Shown here piece after piece: positions 1-8,112 of a stretch of 64,000 nt of DNA; position 1 is the first letter of the stretch; each line of letters starts with the position of its first letter. Made by a program: the position numbers and the translations under genes. This stretch comes from Methanolinea sp. (GTDB lineage: Archaea; Halobacteriota; Methanomicrobia; Methanomicrobiales; Methanospirillaceae). Location: positions 124,001 through 188,000 of the forward strand of contig JADFDO010000005.1 of the NCBI GenBank assembly GCA_018262855.1, given 5' to 3'. The notes under the pieces were generated by a model. It had not been told where the DNA came from and did no database searches. It worked only from the letters and a program-made list of their open reading frames with translations.

Positions 1-265
1 GATAGTGTTCCTGCGCGTCGGGACTCTTGAAAAGCTTGTCCTCAGGCCTCATCAGGCGGCCGGCATTTACTTTTGGTCCGGCAACGTGAGCATGAACATC
101 GACAGCCCCCGCCATTACGACTTTCCCCTTTGCATCGATCACCTTCGCACCGGATCCGACCTTCTCTACTATCTTGTCGTCTTTAATTGCGACGTCCATT
201 ACGTCGCCGTTTATCTTGCGTGAGGGATCAATCACAAACCCGTTCTTTATCAGAATTTCTGCCAT
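1..265 (-). CDS. fwdA: Formylmethanofuran dehydrogenase subunit A, N-terminal part (runs off window)
   Basis: Only the first 88 or so codons are present; the gene continues beyond base 1. The reading frame starts with ATG at 265, one base after the fwdB stop codon. The translated start (MAEILIKNGF) and the segment AVDVHAHVAGPKVNAGR are typical of FwdA/FmdA, an amidohydrolase-fold subunit. The visible HAH is the first metal-binding motif of that fold. In the family this subunit condenses formate, delivered from the FwdB active site, with methanofuran. It is the last visible gene of the fwdG-D-B-A operon. The family call is secure; the length and remaining active-site residues cannot be judged. 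Confidence 0.93.
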   Translation of the reverse strand, partial: MAEILIKNGFVIDPSRKINGDVMDVAIKDDKIVEKVGSGAKVIDAKGKVVMAGAVDVHAHVAGPKVNAGRLMRPEDKLFKSPDAQEHY

Positions 266-266
266 G

Positions 267-1640
267 CTAGTGCTCCAGTGAAGATGATGCTTTGGCGTGC
301 TCTTTCACGTGGACCCAGATCGGTTCAGTTTGGGTCAGCTCGCACATCCTTGTGTAGACCTTATCAAAGAATTCCTCATCGCTTGGGACTCCTTCCGGAC
401 CATCGATGACCTTTTTGAACTGGATCGGCACGTTATCCATACGATACACGACACCAGGCTCTTCCACGCCGACGACACGGACAGGTACATGGAGGTCAGC
501 TATCTCGCTTGCCATGCAGATATTCGGGTCCACGGTGATAACCGGGTGTTTCTTCACGTGCTTTATCGCGGCGATTGGCCAGTGGGCTCCGGCATCTGTG
601 CCGACATTCACAAAGCAGTCAACCTCGTCCCTCATGGCCAGGTCGACTGAACTGGTCTCGCCGGGATTCATGTGTGCGCGTGTCCCCTTCGACAGGTCGA
701 TACAATAGGGGAACCCAAACTGCCATGACCAGACCTGACCGGGGCCTGCAATATTATAATGGCCCCGCATGGCCATAATCGAGGCCTTGGTATGGGTATT
801 GAGGTCACGGGTAAGGCTGATCGCGATATCGACATTGTGGTTGCGGCCATCGGTGTGGGTGCATCCCATGCCGAAGAAGATCATCACAAACCGTGCATTT
901 TTCATCTTTTCCGCAGCTTCAAGGATCATCTCCCTTTTGCATCCCGCGACTTCTGCAGGAATATCGTGACCTCGCAGAACGGTCCGGAATGCATCAAAGA
1001 GTTCATAGTCATGTCCCTGGTTGAGCATGAAGTGGTAATCTGCCAGTTTTGCGGTATCGGTCTCTCTTGGATCGATAGAGATAATAGTCCGCTGCATCTG
1101 GCCCTTGGTGGTGAAAAAACCTCTTGGGAATATTGAGTAACGTGAAGTATGCCTGGGGTGAGCATGCATCGGGTTACATCCCCAGAAGAGTACCACATCA
1201 GCCCGGTTCTTGACTTCTCCAAGGGTACAACTGGGATAGCCATTGTCGAAAATGGCAAGGAATGAGGGTCCGTGGCAGATAGATGCACAGTTGTCAAGGA
1301 CGGCACCTGCTCTCTCCGCTACCCGGGCGACTGCACTCATACCCTCGCAGTTGGTGGAGCCAAAGCCGTAAATGAGGGGCTTTTTTGCTTTTATAAGGGC
1401 TTTTGCAGTATAATCGACCGCTTCATCATAGGTAACTTCCTTCATTGACCCATCAGGCTGTCTCATGCGTGGTCTCTTTGGGCGGTCCGGGCTCGAGACA
1501 TGGTGGAAGATCTCGTTTCCTATCACGCATGCATTACGGGTCTCAAGGATCTTCTTTCCATCGTCAGAGACGAGGCATTCGATATCGTCACAGGATGATC
1601 CACAGTAGGGGCATCCGACCTGGGTGATCCATTTAGGCAT
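267..1640 (-). CDS. fwdB: Formylmethanofuran dehydrogenase subunit B (catalytic, Mo/W bis-pterin)
   Basis: A 457-residue protein of the molybdopterin oxidoreductase superfamily. It reduces CO2 to formate at a Mo- or W-bis(pyranopterin) centre in the first step of methanogenesis. Cys10, Cys13, Cys17 and Cys38 form an N-terminal iron-sulfur site. The motif DNCASICHGPS (residues 117-127) puts Cys122 at the position that holds Cys or Sec in formate dehydrogenases, so this is a cysteine enzyme. The start ATG at 1640 directly abuts the fwdD stop and fwdA follows after one base, which implies tight co-translation. The sequence does not say whether molybdenum or tungsten is used. Confidence 0.96.
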   Translation of the reverse strand: MPKWITQVGCPYCGSSCDDIECLVSDDGKKILETRNACVIGNEIFHHVSSPDRPKRPRMRQPDGSMKEVTYDEAVDYTAKALIKAKKPLIYGFGSTNCEGMSAVARVAERAGAVLDNCASICHGPSFLAIFDNGYPSCTLGEVKNRADVVLFWGCNPMHAHPRHTSRYSIFPRGFFTTKGQMQRTIISIDPRETDTAKLADYHFMLNQGHDYELFDAFRTVLRGHDIPAEVAGCKREMILEAAEKMKNARFVMIFFGMGCTHTDGRNHNVDIAISLTRDLNTHTKASIMAMRGHYNIAGPGQVWSWQFGFPYCIDLSKGTRAHMNPGETSSVDLAMRDEVDCFVNVGTDAGAHWPIAAIKHVKKHPVITVDPNICMASEIADLHVPVRVVGVEEPGVVYRMDNVPIQFKKVIDGPEGVPSDEEFFDKVYTRMCELTQTEPIWVHVKEHAKASSSLEH

Positions 1641-2054
1641 TCAGTTACCTCCTTTCCAGATTCCGACAGCTCCCTGGACGAGTTCCAGGGCACTCTTAAT
1701 TTTCTCATTGATTGCAGGCTCGATGGTTACCGGGAAACCACTATACTGTGGTACCCCTGTTGACTGGGTTCGCGGTGGGACCACCTGGTTCGCCCACACC
1801 CCCTGTCGTATGTGTGCAAGCCCCGGTGGGCAGTATTGCGTTGGTTCAATCGCCTTGACGATGACGCTTCCCGCCTCGCTCGTGACCCTGACGTTGGTGT
1901 TCCTCCAGATTCCGAGCCTCTTCATGTCTTCGGGATTCATTTCACAGACCGAGCAGGCAGCGAAATATTCCGGGGTCGTTTTTCCCTTCTCCATCGCCTG
2001 GCCTTCCTCGACAGCACGCTGGGTAATCATGTTCAGGATAATTTTTTCAGCCAT
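1641..2054 (-). CDS. fwdD: Formylmethanofuran dehydrogenase subunit D
   Basis: A 137-residue protein matching the molydopterin dinucleotide-binding domain that in many oxidoreductases is the C-terminal part of the catalytic chain. In formylmethanofuran dehydrogenases it is a separate subunit that binds the pterin cofactor together with FwdB. Seen: a beta-rich segment around residues 50-70 (NTNVRVTSEAGSVIVKA) and a conserved CPPGLAHIRQGVWAN stretch near residues 75-90. It lies between the ferredoxin-like subunit and fwdB, with the fwdB start immediately after its stop. Cellular site: cytoplasmic enzyme complex. Confidence 0.93.
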   Translation of the reverse strand: MAEKIILNMITQRAVEEGQAMEKGKTTPEYFAACSVCEMNPEDMKRLGIWRNTNVRVTSEAGSVIVKAIEPTQYCPPGLAHIRQGVWANQVVPPRTQSTGVPQYSGFPVTIEPAINEKIKSALELVQGAVGIWKGGN

Positions 2055-2110
2055 GGTTGTACCTCATCAATTTTTCTGACACTTATGCACTCAATCAGCA
2101 ACTGCCTGTT

Positions 2111-2374
2111 TCAGGTTGCGGCCTTCTGGGCAAATTCCCCGCGTCCGCTCAGCGTGATGACCTTGTAGGGGCAGGCCTCGACGCATACGCCGCATCCTGC
2201 ACAAAGCTCTGTCTTCAGATCAAGGCTGATTGACTTGCCGTCCCTGACTGCATAGATCTTCTCGCTTGTCACCGGATCAATAGTGTAGATTTCCAGTGCA
2301 TTGACAGGGCAGGCGGCCACACAATTTCCGCAGCCCGTGCATCGTTCCATGTTTACATGTACGCTGAATGCCAT
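2111..2374 (-). CDS. fwdG: Formylmethanofuran dehydrogenase ferredoxin-like subunit (2x[4Fe-4S])
   Basis: About 87 residues with two complete CxxCxxCxxxCP motifs (CTGCGNCVAACP and CAGCGVCVEACP), as in the small polyferredoxin subunits that feed electrons to FwdB. The ATG at 2374 was chosen because a GGGG element sits 6 bases upstream; an in-frame TTG at 2380 adds only two residues. It is the first gene of the fwd operon and has an AT-rich promoter region upstream. A closely related subunit (FwdF-like) is possible, but the length fits FwdG. Confidence 0.85.
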   Translation of the reverse strand: MAFSVHVNMERCTGCGNCVAACPVNALEIYTIDPVTSEKIYAVRDGKSISLDLKTELCAGCGVCVEACPYKVITLSGRGEFAQKAAT

Positions 2375-2589
2375 GTACAACCCCGTTTAGTAAGCATTAT
2401 TAGTTAAACATTGTGAAAAGGGAAGTGTAAATTAACTTAATATAATTAACTAAAAAAAATTTTTTTGACACCTAATTAACATCATCAGAAAAAGTCCTGA
2501 TCTACTGTTAATGTCAACCAACGAACATTATGTAGGATATGCCTTAAAAAAAGGGGAGAAGCCTTCTGTTCTTTTTTAATACAGGACTT
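2375..2589 (-). promoter_or_regulatory. fwd operon promoter region with repeated TTAATT elements
   Basis: This 215-base gap is strongly AT-rich and carries no gene. Read on the minus strand it contains a TTAATTATATTAAG segment suited to be a TATA box. It also has several TTAATT repeats and the 11-mer TTTAGTTAATT (plus-strand 2444-2454) that recurs upstream of fdhA1 at 10700-10710. The transcription start is not determined. Function as promoter is inferred from position and composition. Confidence 0.5.
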
Positions 2590-3492
2590 TCACGCAGGAC
2601 TTTCAGTACCATCTTCCCCAAACTCCCTGATGATTCTGGTCTGAAAACCGCTGAAATCCATTGCATCCATCTGGTCAGTCAGGATTTTTCCACTGTAGGC
2701 ATACCTGTAGATCCAGTCCACCACCCGGCTGACAATTTCAACAGCAGCATCTTCGGATGACACCCTTATTAATTCGCGGCCAAGTTGCGGATGGCGACCT
2801 CTCCTCCCTCCTACCGTGATCAGATAATGGGGGATGGTCCCCTGGATGATATGAAATGGGCAACTGTCAATGCACATCCCACATTCCATGCATTTATTTT
2901 TATCAAGGGTGAAACGGCCATTGACCGTTATGATTGCTGTCTCCTTGCATGTGTGTGCGCAAGTCCCGCACCCTGTACATTTTCCCTCGTTTCGGATGGG
3001 CACGCGGAGGCCGGTTATGCCAATCTCGCTCAGGCGTTCGCTGGTACATCCATTTGGGCAGGCGGAAACCGCAATTCTCACGCGTATAGGCATTCCTTTT
3101 CCAAAATGAATCCTATCCAGCTTCCCTAGGATCTCACCTGTTGCAATATTGGCCAGCCGGCAGCGTTCTGTTCCGGGACAGGTGGTAATATTGACGACTT
3201 CTTCATGTTCAGCACCCAGCCCGATCCCGATTTTCTCCATAGCCAGGATGAGAGATGGTATTTTGCCCTTTTCAACATGGGCGATCTCAATCGTTTGCCG
3301 AGTGGTGATATGAAGCGAACTGATTCCAAACCTGCGGCTGATCCTTCCAATGGCCGAGATCTGTTCGGGAGTGATACTTCCTCCCGGAAGCCTCAAGCGG
3401 ACGGTGGAGAAGTTGGGATCCCGCTCATTGATAACCCCACCACTTCGTTCGATTCGTTCATTAATACGGATCATTTCGGACTTAGAAGGCAT
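2590..3492 (-). CDS. Small siroheme sulfite/nitrite reductase-like protein with inserted ferredoxin domain
   Basis: A 300-residue protein of the dissimilatory-sulfite-reductase-like family found in methanogens. Cys105, Cys111, Cys145 and Cys149 (CX5C and CX3C) form the siroheme/[4Fe-4S] site. Two further CxxCxxCxxxC clusters at residues 172-182 and 201-211 form an inserted ferredoxin domain. It is about half the length of full sulfite reductases and has a single catalytic unit. It lies just upstream of the fwd operon on the same strand, separated by a 215-base promoter region, so probably a separate transcript. The substrate is unknown; roles in sulfite or nitrite handling or another siroheme reaction are inference. 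Confidence 0.85.
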   Translation of the reverse strand: MPSKSEMIRINERIERSGGVINERDPNFSTVRLRLPGGSITPEQISAIGRISRRFGISSLHITTRQTIEIAHVEKGKIPSLILAMEKIGIGLGAEHEEVVNITTCPGTERCRLANIATGEILGKLDRIHFGKGMPIRVRIAVSACPNGCTSERLSEIGITGLRVPIRNEGKCTGCGTCAHTCKETAIITVNGRFTLDKNKCMECGMCIDSCPFHIIQGTIPHYLITVGGRRGRHPQLGRELIRVSSEDAAVEIVSRVVDWIYRYAYSGKILTDQMDAMDFSGFQTRIIREFGEDGTESPA

Positions 3493-3854
3493 GTAACTCT
3501 CTCACTGGTGTGTATACTCCAAGTATTTAACTTTAGAGAATTGTACACATGCCTTTCTGATTAGATCCAGGGGAATTGTCTCTCCGGTGCCTATCGGTTC
3601 CAAAAAGGAGTAACCATACATATCCATGAATGATTACAAATGCATGAAAATGAAGCGATATTTCCATTACTGTCAATATTAACTGCCAGATCTTTTGTAA
3701 GATGAATCATAAAGCAGTGTAGTATCAATATCTTTAGTTGCAGTTATCCTGTCCCATTAATACAGGAAATCACAATACCTATGGAAAAATACTTCACATA
3801 TTTCCAGCCACTCCGCTGGTGATAAAGTGAAGAGAATTTGTGGAAAGAACAACC
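3493..3854. other. Divergent intergenic region with promoters
   Basis: A 362-base AT-rich gap between two divergently transcribed genes. On the minus strand TTAAATAC near 3519-3527 could serve the sulfite-reductase-like gene. On the plus strand a short perfect hairpin (CCAGC/GCTGG, about 3806-3821) lies some 35 bases before the DUF364 start. No open frame with protein-like composition and no RNA gene were seen. Confidence 0.4.
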
Positions 3855-4607
3855 ATGAGCGATTCGCACATTCTTGACGACCTGCTTTCAAACCTCCCGG
3901 AAGAACCAGTCCCGGTCCGGTCGGTTCTTGTCGGGGTGCACTGGACTGCAGTATGCAGCCGGCATTGTGGTCTTGCCACGACCATTATTTCGAGTAAACC
4001 GCATGATCACACGACTTTTGTCCGAGGGGTCGGGAATCTGCATCACAAGTCTGCACAGGAGCTGGCTGAATATTCGCGTTCCGAAAACAGACTGGAGGCA
4101 AGTATCGGCGTCGCAGCAATCAACTCCCTTCTTTTCATGGACGACCGGGATGCGGTTGAGATGAATGCATCCGAAGTGCTTGTAAAGAAGGGCGCCGGAA
4201 AAAACGTGGCACTTGTGGGACATTTCCCTTTTATACCCAAGTTGCGCAGGTCTGTGAAAAATCTCTGGGTGATCGAGCAGCAACCTGCTGAAGGTGATTA
4301 TCCTGCTCACTCCGCTGCGGATTTTATCCCTCAGGCAGATATTGTCGCACTCACCGGCAGTGCCCTGATCAACCATACCCTTGATGATCTGCTCTCATTG
4401 TGCCGCCCTGATGCACTGGTTATGGTACTTGGACCGAGTACGCCAACCTCAGAGGTGATGTTTGATCACGGGGCGGCCATTATTGCCGGTACACAGGTGA
4501 TTGACGAGGACGCTGTGATGCAGACTGTCGGACAGGGTGCAACCTTCCAGCAGGTCAAAGGTGTGCGAAAACTGGCCTACACCCGCAAAGGAACATTCCA
4601 GGCCTGA
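3855..4607 (+). CDS. DUF364/DUF4213 family protein, putative heavy-metal chelation
   Basis: About 250 residues matching the family annotated as putative heavy-metal chelation (an N-terminal DUF4213-like segment followed by a DUF364 Rossmann-like domain). Seen: HWTAVCSRHCGLATT near the N-terminus, GHFPFIPKLR in the middle and a GPSTPTSEVMFDHGAAIIAG stretch near the C-terminus. The ATG at 3855 was preferred; an in-frame GTG at 3840 would add five residues. The gene converges on the molybdate/tungstate transporter operon, so a role with molybdate, tungstate or a cofactor precursor is possible but only inferred from position. No biochemical function is established for most members. Confidence 0.75.
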   Translation: MSDSHILDDLLSNLPEEPVPVRSVLVGVHWTAVCSRHCGLATTIISSKPHDHTTFVRGVGNLHHKSAQELAEYSRSENRLEASIGVAAINSLLFMDDRDAVEMNASEVLVKKGAGKNVALVGHFPFIPKLRRSVKNLWVIEQQPAEGDYPAHSAADFIPQADIVALTGSALINHTLDDLLSLCRPDALVMVLGPSTPTSEVMFDHGAAIIAGTQVIDEDAVMQTVGQGATFQQVKGVRKLAYTRKGTFQA

Positions 4608-4700
4608 ATAAAATGACCCCTCATTCCGTTTTCAATTAAAATACAATAGGAATCTGATCCTGGTTGAAATGCATATTCTGGGCAGATTCCCGGTATATAA

Positions 4701-5762
4701 CTAATCACCATTGACCGGAATCACATGAACCGCGGTCGCCTTGAACGTTGCATACACCTTCTCTCCCTGCGCAAGATGAAGGTCGGCGCAGCTTTCCCTT
4801 GTGAGGAGCGCCATGAGAGGGAATCCCACGTCAAGAATTACCCTCACGGTATTCCCGAACGGGATAATCTCCGAAACGGTTCCAAACAGGCTATTGCGTG
4901 CGCTGGATGCAAATGGCGCTTCCGATACGATGACATCCTCGGCATGGAGTGTTGCCACCACTTCTCCCGAGACAGGGGAGACGGCAAAGAACTCCGGTCC
5001 GGTGCGGGGAGTGATCCGGGCAATACTCCCCTTACTGGATGCGTTACCCCGGATCATATTTCCAATTCCAAGGAATTCTGCAACGAACGTATCAGAAGGA
5101 TGCAGGAACACGTCAGACGTATCCCCCACCTGTACAATCCGCCCTTCACGCATGATGGCAATTCTGTCGGCGATTGCATAGACATCGTCAAAATGGTGGG
5201 TAATCTGGATGATGGTCGTCCCCGTTATCTTCCGGACTCGGGAGAGTTCGCTCCTCATCCGCTCCCTCGTGCGGCTGTCGAGTGCACTCAGGGGTTCATC
5301 AAGTAACAGCACTTCCGGTTTGAGTATCAGGGCTCTTGCCAGGGCAACCCGCTGCTGTTCACCTCCTGAAAGGGACCCCGGATACCTCCGGAGGAGGTGC
5401 GAAATCTCGAGCATGGTGCATATCTCAGCCACCATGGAGTGCTGCTCATCCTTTGGTATTTTTCTCTGCTGCAATCCGAACGCGATATTCTGTTGAACGG
5501 TAAGATGGGGGAAGAGCATGTAGTCCTGGTAGACCATCCCGATGTTCCTTAGACGTGGTCCGATGGAGGTAATCTCCCGGTCATTGAGGTAAATCCTTCC
5601 GGATTCGGGAATATGAATGCCAGCAATTGTCTCAAGGAGCACGGTTTTCCCCGCGCCTGTAGGGCCGAGGATGATAAAATATTCATTATCCCTGATTTCC
5701 AGTGATGCGTCCCGTACGGAGAATTCACCCAATGTGATCGAGAGAGACTCAATTCTCAGCAA
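4701..5762 (-). CDS. modC: Molybdate/tungstate ABC transporter ATP-binding protein
   Basis: A 353-residue ABC ATPase. Walker A is GPTGAGKT (residues 33-40), the signature is LSGGEQQRVALARAL, and Walker B is VLLLDEPLSALD. The C-terminal 110 residues form a TOBE-like domain (segments GTVSEIIPFGNTVRVILDVG and GEKVYATFKATAVHVI), which in ModC/WtpC proteins binds oxyanion and regulates transport. It follows modB after 12 bases and is the last gene of the transporter operon. Molybdate and tungstate cannot be told apart from sequence, so WtpC or TupC are alternatives. Confidence 0.9.
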   Translation of the reverse strand: MLRIESLSITLGEFSVRDASLEIRDNEYFIILGPTGAGKTVLLETIAGIHIPESGRIYLNDREITSIGPRLRNIGMVYQDYMLFPHLTVQQNIAFGLQQRKIPKDEQHSMVAEICTMLEISHLLRRYPGSLSGGEQQRVALARALILKPEVLLLDEPLSALDSRTRERMRSELSRVRKITGTTIIQITHHFDDVYAIADRIAIMREGRIVQVGDTSDVFLHPSDTFVAEFLGIGNMIRGNASSKGSIARITPRTGPEFFAVSPVSGEVVATLHAEDVIVSEAPFASSARNSLFGTVSEIIPFGNTVRVILDVGFPLMALLTRESCADLHLAQGEKVYATFKATAVHVIPVNGD

Positions 5763-5774
5763 AGGTAGGTCCTC

Positions 5775-6548
5775 CTAAAACACGTGCACGCCCCTGTCGA
5801 AGTATTCAACTGCGCACAGGGTAGCAAGGGATATCATAATGAGTATCGTCGCAGCCGCCACTGCAAGACTCAGGTCCCCTGTCGATATATTCAGGTAGAG
5901 TGCAATGGGCAGCGTTTCGGTTCTCATGGTTGTAGCCCCTGCAACCAGCAATACCGCACCGAATTCCCCCATGGCTTTTGACCAGGTTATGACCGTCCCG
6001 GCAAGGAGCCCGGACCTGGCCATTGGCAGAGTAACATGGAAGAATGCACCTGTATCCGTGCAACCGAGTGTTTTTGCAACATTTTCGTACCTTGGGTTGA
6101 CAGTGCTGAAGGCCGATCGCAAAATCCGGATCATATAGGGAATATTCACGAACACCTCTGCCACAATGATGCCAAGCGGGGTAAAGATCACCGCAAAGCC
6201 CGCAGCGTCGAGTGCCTTTCCCCATGGGGTCGTTCCAAAAAAGAGAAGGAGGGCTATCCCCGCGACCAGAGGTGGAAGGGTAAGCGGGAGGGTTAATGCA
6301 AGGGTTGCGATCCTTTTTCCGAGAAATTGGTAGCGAGCAAGGGCATACGCGACGGGAACCGCGATCGCGATGCATATCCCGGTCGATGCCATACTTGTCA
6401 GAAGGCTGAGCAGGATCGCAAACCGTATCTCAGGACTCGACACACTGGCTATCAGCACGGGGAGAGGAGAATACAACACCAGGCCTACGAGGATGGCACT
6501 GATGGTGAGGAGCACCAGATAGGTAAGGACGAGGGAGAATCTTTTCAT
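5775..6548 (-). CDS. modB: Molybdate/tungstate ABC transporter permease
   Basis: A 257-residue membrane protein with about six hydrophobic segments. It carries the binding-protein-dependent transport signature around residues 160-180 (ENVAKTLGCTDTGAFFHVTLP), the EAA-type loop that contacts the ATPase. It sits between the TrmO-like gene (26 bases upstream) and modC (12 bases downstream). The late motif KAMGEFGAVLLVAG is characteristic of ModB/WtpB permeases. It forms the oxyanion channel in the cytoplasmic membrane. Confidence 0.92.
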   Translation of the reverse strand: MKRFSLVLTYLVLLTISAILVGLVLYSPLPVLIASVSSPEIRFAILLSLLTSMASTGICIAIAVPVAYALARYQFLGKRIATLALTLPLTLPPLVAGIALLLFFGTTPWGKALDAAGFAVIFTPLGIIVAEVFVNIPYMIRILRSAFSTVNPRYENVAKTLGCTDTGAFFHVTLPMARSGLLAGTVITWSKAMGEFGAVLLVAGATTMRTETLPIALYLNISTGDLSLAVAAATILIMISLATLCAVEYFDRGVHVF

Positions 6549-6574
6549 CAGAGATATCCGGGTATCATGCGACC

Positions 6575-7072
6575 CTACTGTCCTATCTCAATATCACCGG
6601 TGGCAAGGAGACTTGCTTTCCTGATCTTCTCGATATGTTGTGCTGATACCCATCCCGTTCCAGCATCGGCGATACAGTCAAATGCCGGGATATACGGTTT
6701 GATGTCGAGAACCGGAGTTCCATCAAGGAGATCCATGCCATTGACATACAGCATCCCATCAGTTACCTTTTCCAGCTTGACGTAGGAGATCCCGATCGGA
6801 TTGGGACGGTTGAAATGGCGGGTGGAAAAAATGCCGTGTGGTGTTTCGCCATCCACCAGAGGCGGCTCTGTCAGGGCTTTCCGGGTTGCACGGTCAAAAT
6901 GATACAGGATAATGAGATGGGAGAATCCATCGATGCTCCCGAGGCCTTCCCGGAATTCCGGGAAGATCTCGATGGTTCCTTTCGCAAGCGTAAAAGTACT
7001 GTGAACGGGTGGAGCACCGGCATTGCGGAACGGGGAATGAGCAACGCCGATTTGTGTGTACGTGATCACCAT
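6575..7072 (-). CDS. TrmO-like (UPF0066) SAM-dependent methyltransferase embedded in the mod operon
   Basis: About 165 residues of the TrmO/YaeB beta-barrel family. Seen motifs are QIGVAHSPF at the N-terminus, the SAM-binding GIFSTRHFNRPNPIG stretch and DGTPVLDIKPY. Characterised bacterial TrmO methylates N6-threonylcarbamoyladenosine at tRNA position 37. The ATG at 7072 was chosen because it follows modA by 28 bases with GGAG upstream; a longer frame to 7150 would overlap modA. Its place between modA and modB argues for co-expression with metal uptake, so a role outside tRNA modification should be considered. The substrate is therefore open. Confidence 0.82.
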   Translation of the reverse strand: MVITYTQIGVAHSPFRNAGAPPVHSTFTLAKGTIEIFPEFREGLGSIDGFSHLIILYHFDRATRKALTEPPLVDGETPHGIFSTRHFNRPNPIGISYVKLEKVTDGMLYVNGMDLLDGTPVLDIKPYIPAFDCIADAGTGWVSAQHIEKIRKASLLATGDIEIGQ

Positions 7073-7100
7073 GACTTGTCCGCTCCATCGATATTTCTCT

Positions 7101-7937
7101 TTACGGTTTGACATCCGCGTATGCCGGGTCCGGGTAGCTCGGGAAACCATGCTTTACAAAGATCGCCTTCCCCTCATCTGATGCCACGAAATCTGCAAAT
7201 TTCCTCGCATTATCCTGGTTTTTCGAAAAGGTCGTTACACCGACGGGGACGATTAATACTTCATTGATAGTGGTCGGAATTGCGATCGAATCCATGGTCT
7301 TGAGATCGACATTGTCAAGCGTGAGGAGAGAGGCATCGGCCTGGCCGGTATTCATGAGGACAACGAGTTCATTGATTGTCGGGGTCCTGGTAATGACATT
7401 CTTCTCAACCGCATTGGTGATGTTGAGTTTCTTAAAAATTTTCGCACCTGCTTTACCAATGGCGGTTGCATTCACGTCACCAAGGGCAATCTTTAAACCC
7501 GGCCTGCCAAAGTCCTGGAGCGTTGTGATATTTTTCGGATTTCCTTTCTGCACGGCAATTACAGGAACGTGATAGGCAACCAGCTGATATGGGCCTGCAA
7601 GACCCTGATTCATCGCGGTATTATACTCAACCGTGGAACCCGTAATAAACACATCGCCTTTTCTTGTGAGGTTCATCTGGCTGATGAGAAGCCCGCTTCC
7701 GGCATAGTTATACTGGACCTCAATACCATATTTCCGGGTAAACTCCTGGCCGATATCATCCATCGCAGCTTTAAGTCCTGCCCCGGAATACACAAGAATG
7801 GCAGCCTGGGAAGATGCAGGCGAGGGTGTTGCATCCTGTGGGGTGATGCATCCCGGTACTACCGCAGCAATGATGAGGAAGAGAGATATGATAAATCCCA
7901 TCCTGGCACATGGCATATGGAACAGTTCCTTTTTCAT
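7101..7937 (-). CDS. modA: Molybdate/tungstate-binding lipoprotein of ABC transporter
   Basis: A 278-residue substrate-binding protein. A hydrophobic signal segment (residues 13-28) ends in the lipobox-like VPGC, so Cys30 is the probable lipid-anchored N-terminus. A Thr/Pro/Ser linker follows, then the ModA-type domain with LVYSGAGLKAAMDDIGQEF, which contributes oxyanion ligands, and GDVFITGS. It is the first gene of the operon modA-trmO-like-modB-modC. Specificity for molybdate versus tungstate is not decidable here. The presence of Mo/W enzymes on both sides supports the assignment. Confidence 0.88.
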   Translation of the reverse strand: MKKELFHMPCARMGFIISLFLIIAAVVPGCITPQDATPSPASSQAAILVYSGAGLKAAMDDIGQEFTRKYGIEVQYNYAGSGLLISQMNLTRKGDVFITGSTVEYNTAMNQGLAGPYQLVAYHVPVIAVQKGNPKNITTLQDFGRPGLKIALGDVNATAIGKAGAKIFKKLNITNAVEKNVITRTPTINELVVLMNTGQADASLLTLDNVDLKTMDSIAIPTTINEVLIVPVGVTTFSKNQDNARKFADFVASDEGKAIFVKHGFPSYPDPAYADVKP

Positions 7938-8112
7938 GGGAAAAAGTCACAAAACCATGCATGATTAATAATTTCATTTTATTGCAGGTTTCAATCAATT
8001 TACCATTATTGACATATAAAAAACAGCGTTGAGATAAAAGTACTTAACTTGAAAAGAAATATGATAAACGCGCACAGGTACCATTCGTAAAACCGTGATT
8101 GGCAGGGTGGTT

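Noticed and set aside
267-1640. Selenocysteine at the FwdB or FdhA active sites.
   Set aside because: The codons are ordinary cysteine codons (CHGP motifs), with no in-frame stop to recode.
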